DNA of 64,000 nucleotides from Lacticaseibacillus casei DSM 20011 = JCM 1134 = ATCC 393 (GTDB lineage Bacteria > Bacillota > Bacilli > Lactobacillales > Lactobacillaceae): positions 2,852,001-2,916,000 of the forward strand of contig NZ_AP012544.1 of NCBI RefSeq assembly GCF_000829055.1. The letters are read 5' to 3'. This document shows, one piece after another, positions 62,603 to 64,000 of this stretch. Every line of letters starts with the position of its first letter. Positions within the stretch are counted from its first letter, which is position 1. The notes beneath the pieces are model-generated. The model was not told where the DNA came from and made no database searches. It worked only from the letters and a program-made list of their open reading frames with translations. The translations under genes were made by a program, and so were the position numbers.

Positions 62603-63367
62603 TTAACGCCCTCCTAGCACTTGGGTCAAGACAATCGCAATCACGACACCGGACCCGATTGCGCCGGCGACAAAAATGGCATCCACGGTACGGACAATGC
62701 CGCTGATAATCTGCCGAGATAGAATTTCACGAATCGCGTTGGTAATCGCTACCCCTGGCACTAACGGCATCAGGGCACTGATAATAATATTACCGGCATT
62801 ATCGCCCCAGCCAATATTCATGAGCAACTCCGCCAAAATCGCCACCACAAACGCCCCGGTCGCCTCTTTGAAATAAGGCGTTGTGGTGCGCCGACCGACA
62901 AATTCCGCCCCGAGATAACCAAAGATCCCGACAAAAAATGCCCAGGCCAGATCACCGTTCGTTGCTTTAAACAATAGCATCGGCGCCACCGAGACCCAGC
63001 CAGCACCAAGAATGCGCGCCCACCAGGGAAAATTGATGACCTCCCGATCAATCCGCGCCACATCACGTTTCAAAGCGTCAAACGTAATTTTGTGCGCAAC
63101 GAACTCCCGCGAAAGCTGATTCAGCTCATCGACCTTTTGCAGGTTGAACCCACCTAACGAGGACTTGATCAACCGCGTCCGGCTCTCATTTTCCAGACTG
63201 ACAAACACCGCGGTGATCGTGGCATAACAGGCAACCCGTGCCCCGGCAGCATGCCCGATATATTCAACCGTCGTCTCGATGCGCGAAGTCTCCGCACCAG
63301 CATTAAGCAAAATCTCACCGACCTTGCCGCAAACTTCTAAAATTTCTTCTGTATCCGGTTGGCTCAT
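62603..63367 (-). CDS. ThrE-like threonine/serine exporter, large subunit (DUF1212)
   Basis: 254 residues. A cytoplasmic N-terminal domain (ILEVCGKVGEILLNAGAETSRIETT, a conserved opening of the family) is followed by five predicted spans with LMPLVPGVAITNAIREIL near the C-terminus. Such proteins export threonine, serine or related small molecules. The gene has AAGGAGC before its ATG. It forms a two-gene operon with the small subunit. Confidence 0.88.
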   Translation of the reverse strand: MSQPDTEEILEVCGKVGEILLNAGAETSRIETTVEYIGHAAGARVACYATITAVFVSLENESRTRLIKSSLGGFNLQKVDELNQLSREFVAHKITFDALKRDVARIDREVINFPWWARILGAGWVSVAPMLLFKATNGDLAWAFFVGIFGYLGAEFVGRRTTTPYFKEATGAFVVAILAELLMNIGWGDNAGNIIISALMPLVPGVAITNAIREILSRQIISGIVRTVDAIFVAGAIGSGVVIAIVLTQVLGGR

Positions 63368-63578
63368 GCGTCTTGCTCCTTATCGCGTTGCGTTTTGCTA
63401 ATTGTCGGCTTTTTTACCGCCAGTGGCAAGCAACCCGCCATAAAATAGTCATTTAAAAACAGCATATCGTGTTTAACGCAAATTTTCATCAGTTATCGCG
63501 CTTAACCAATGAAAAAAAGCGCCCGCCGCAGCAGACACTTTTTCGGCCGTACGCTTATTGCATACATCAAAATTCACA

Positions 63579-63785
63579 TTAAGGTGTATTAACCCCAAAG
63601 AAAATAATAAATAACGATCCATAAACCAATAAAATCATGGCACCGCCAATCAGTGTTGCCAGCAAACTTTTGAGCAACACGGAAAACTTGCTCTTCCATA
63701 GAATCGCAATCAGGGTCAATGCCAACATGCCAAAGATAAGCAATAGCAAAAAGATCAGTAGCAGCTGCGGCCAAAGAATATCCAT
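63579..63785 (-). CDS. Small membrane protein, two spans
   Basis: 68 residues: hydrophobic spans at about 7-29 and 38-62 separated by a short basic loop (WKSKFSVLLKS). The ATG is preceded by a weak site (GAGGT). No family recognised; it may belong to a gene unit outside the window. The rest, 63786-64000, shows nothing supported. Confidence 0.5.
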   Translation of the reverse strand: MDILWPQLLLIFLLLLIFGMLALTLIAILWKSKFSVLLKSLLATLIGGAMILLVYGSLFIIFFGVNTP

Positions 63786-64000
63786 TCGGTATACCTCATG
63801 CTAATGTATCAGCCATTGATCGTGGTTGATCATCGCTGACCGCTTTTAGAATATCAATATTTTTGCTTCAACACAAAGTCTATGCTTCAATCGCATGTTG
63901 GCGGATACCACTTATGCCAGGACAAAAAACAGAAAAATCAAGACCAGCGCAAGCAAGTAGCAACCCTGCACCACAAGCGCTCCCATCGTCCATCCCCGCA

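Noticed and set aside
1..64000. CRISPR arrays
   Set aside because: No run of regularly spaced 25-40 base repeats with unique spacers; the tandem repeats found are coding (2.7 kb) or short-period (32.3 kb).

Overview
The window looks like a chromosome segment from a lactic acid bacterium of the Lacticaseibacillus casei/paracasei/rhamnosus group. This is inferred from gene content and style: a mannitol PTS cluster mtlA-mtlR-mtlF-mtlD next to nagB with NagR-type operators, a methionine T-box operon, an Agr-like two-component system, and many IS30/ISL3/IS3/IS5 elements. No 16S gene or other species marker is present. Two sites resembling the ParB-binding sequence parS (27.2 and 53.1 kb) suggest the chromosomal part lies near the replication origin.

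Layout. (1) 1-13.4 kb, all on the minus strand: part of a Gram-positive conjugation (type IV secretion) operon. In transcription order it holds small leader genes, a 32-aa lipoprotein, a ribbon-helix-helix protein, a VirB2-like subunit, two large surface or membrane proteins, an SSB-like protein, a VirD4/TraG coupling ATPase, a VirB6/TrbL-like protein split by a frameshift, a PrgI/VirB3-like protein, a small coiled protein and VirB4, which runs off the window. Its leader is punctuated by three intrinsic terminators and a tRNA-like minihelix. (2) 13.4-26.3 kb: an IS-built island with two inverted copies of one IS30 element, a second IS30 type, IS3 and IS30 remnants, an ISL3 element, a TerC-family gene and a secreted GH15 glucoamylase-like enzyme. 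The island splits a GHKL histidine kinase gene whose response regulator is intact at 26.3-27.0 kb. (3) 26.3-33 kb: metabolic genes, then a decayed integrated element (integrase remnant, repeats) against the 3' end of tRNA-Lys(CUU). (4) 33.5-39 kb: a GntR-controlled galactitol-type PTS operon with class II aldolase and FGGY kinase. (5) 39.4-50.3 kb: a divergent PRPP synthetase paralogue, two alpha/beta hydrolases, the mannitol operon, nagB and a HAD phosphatase. (6) 50.5-57 kb: small genes, an XRE/ImmA gene split by a frameshift, a second copy of the second IS30 type that has truncated an ABC transporter ATPase gene, its permease, and an IS5 element with TAA target duplication. (7) 57.4-64 kb: a T-box-controlled metQ / omega-amidase / aminotransferase (frameshifted) operon, a divergent HcxA-like dehydrogenase, and a two-subunit ThrE-like exporter.

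How it fits together: the mannitol and galactitol-type systems import sugar alcohols or ketoses as phosphates. The metQ operon plus the HcxA-like enzyme looks like uptake and keto-acid recycling of methionine. The left third is horizontally acquired DNA joined to the chromosome through IS-mediated rearrangement. Many genes carry single-base lesions or nonsense codons (VirB6, histidine kinase, IS3 transposase, XRE/ImmA, aminotransferase), so the strain carries much recent decay or the assembly has some errors.
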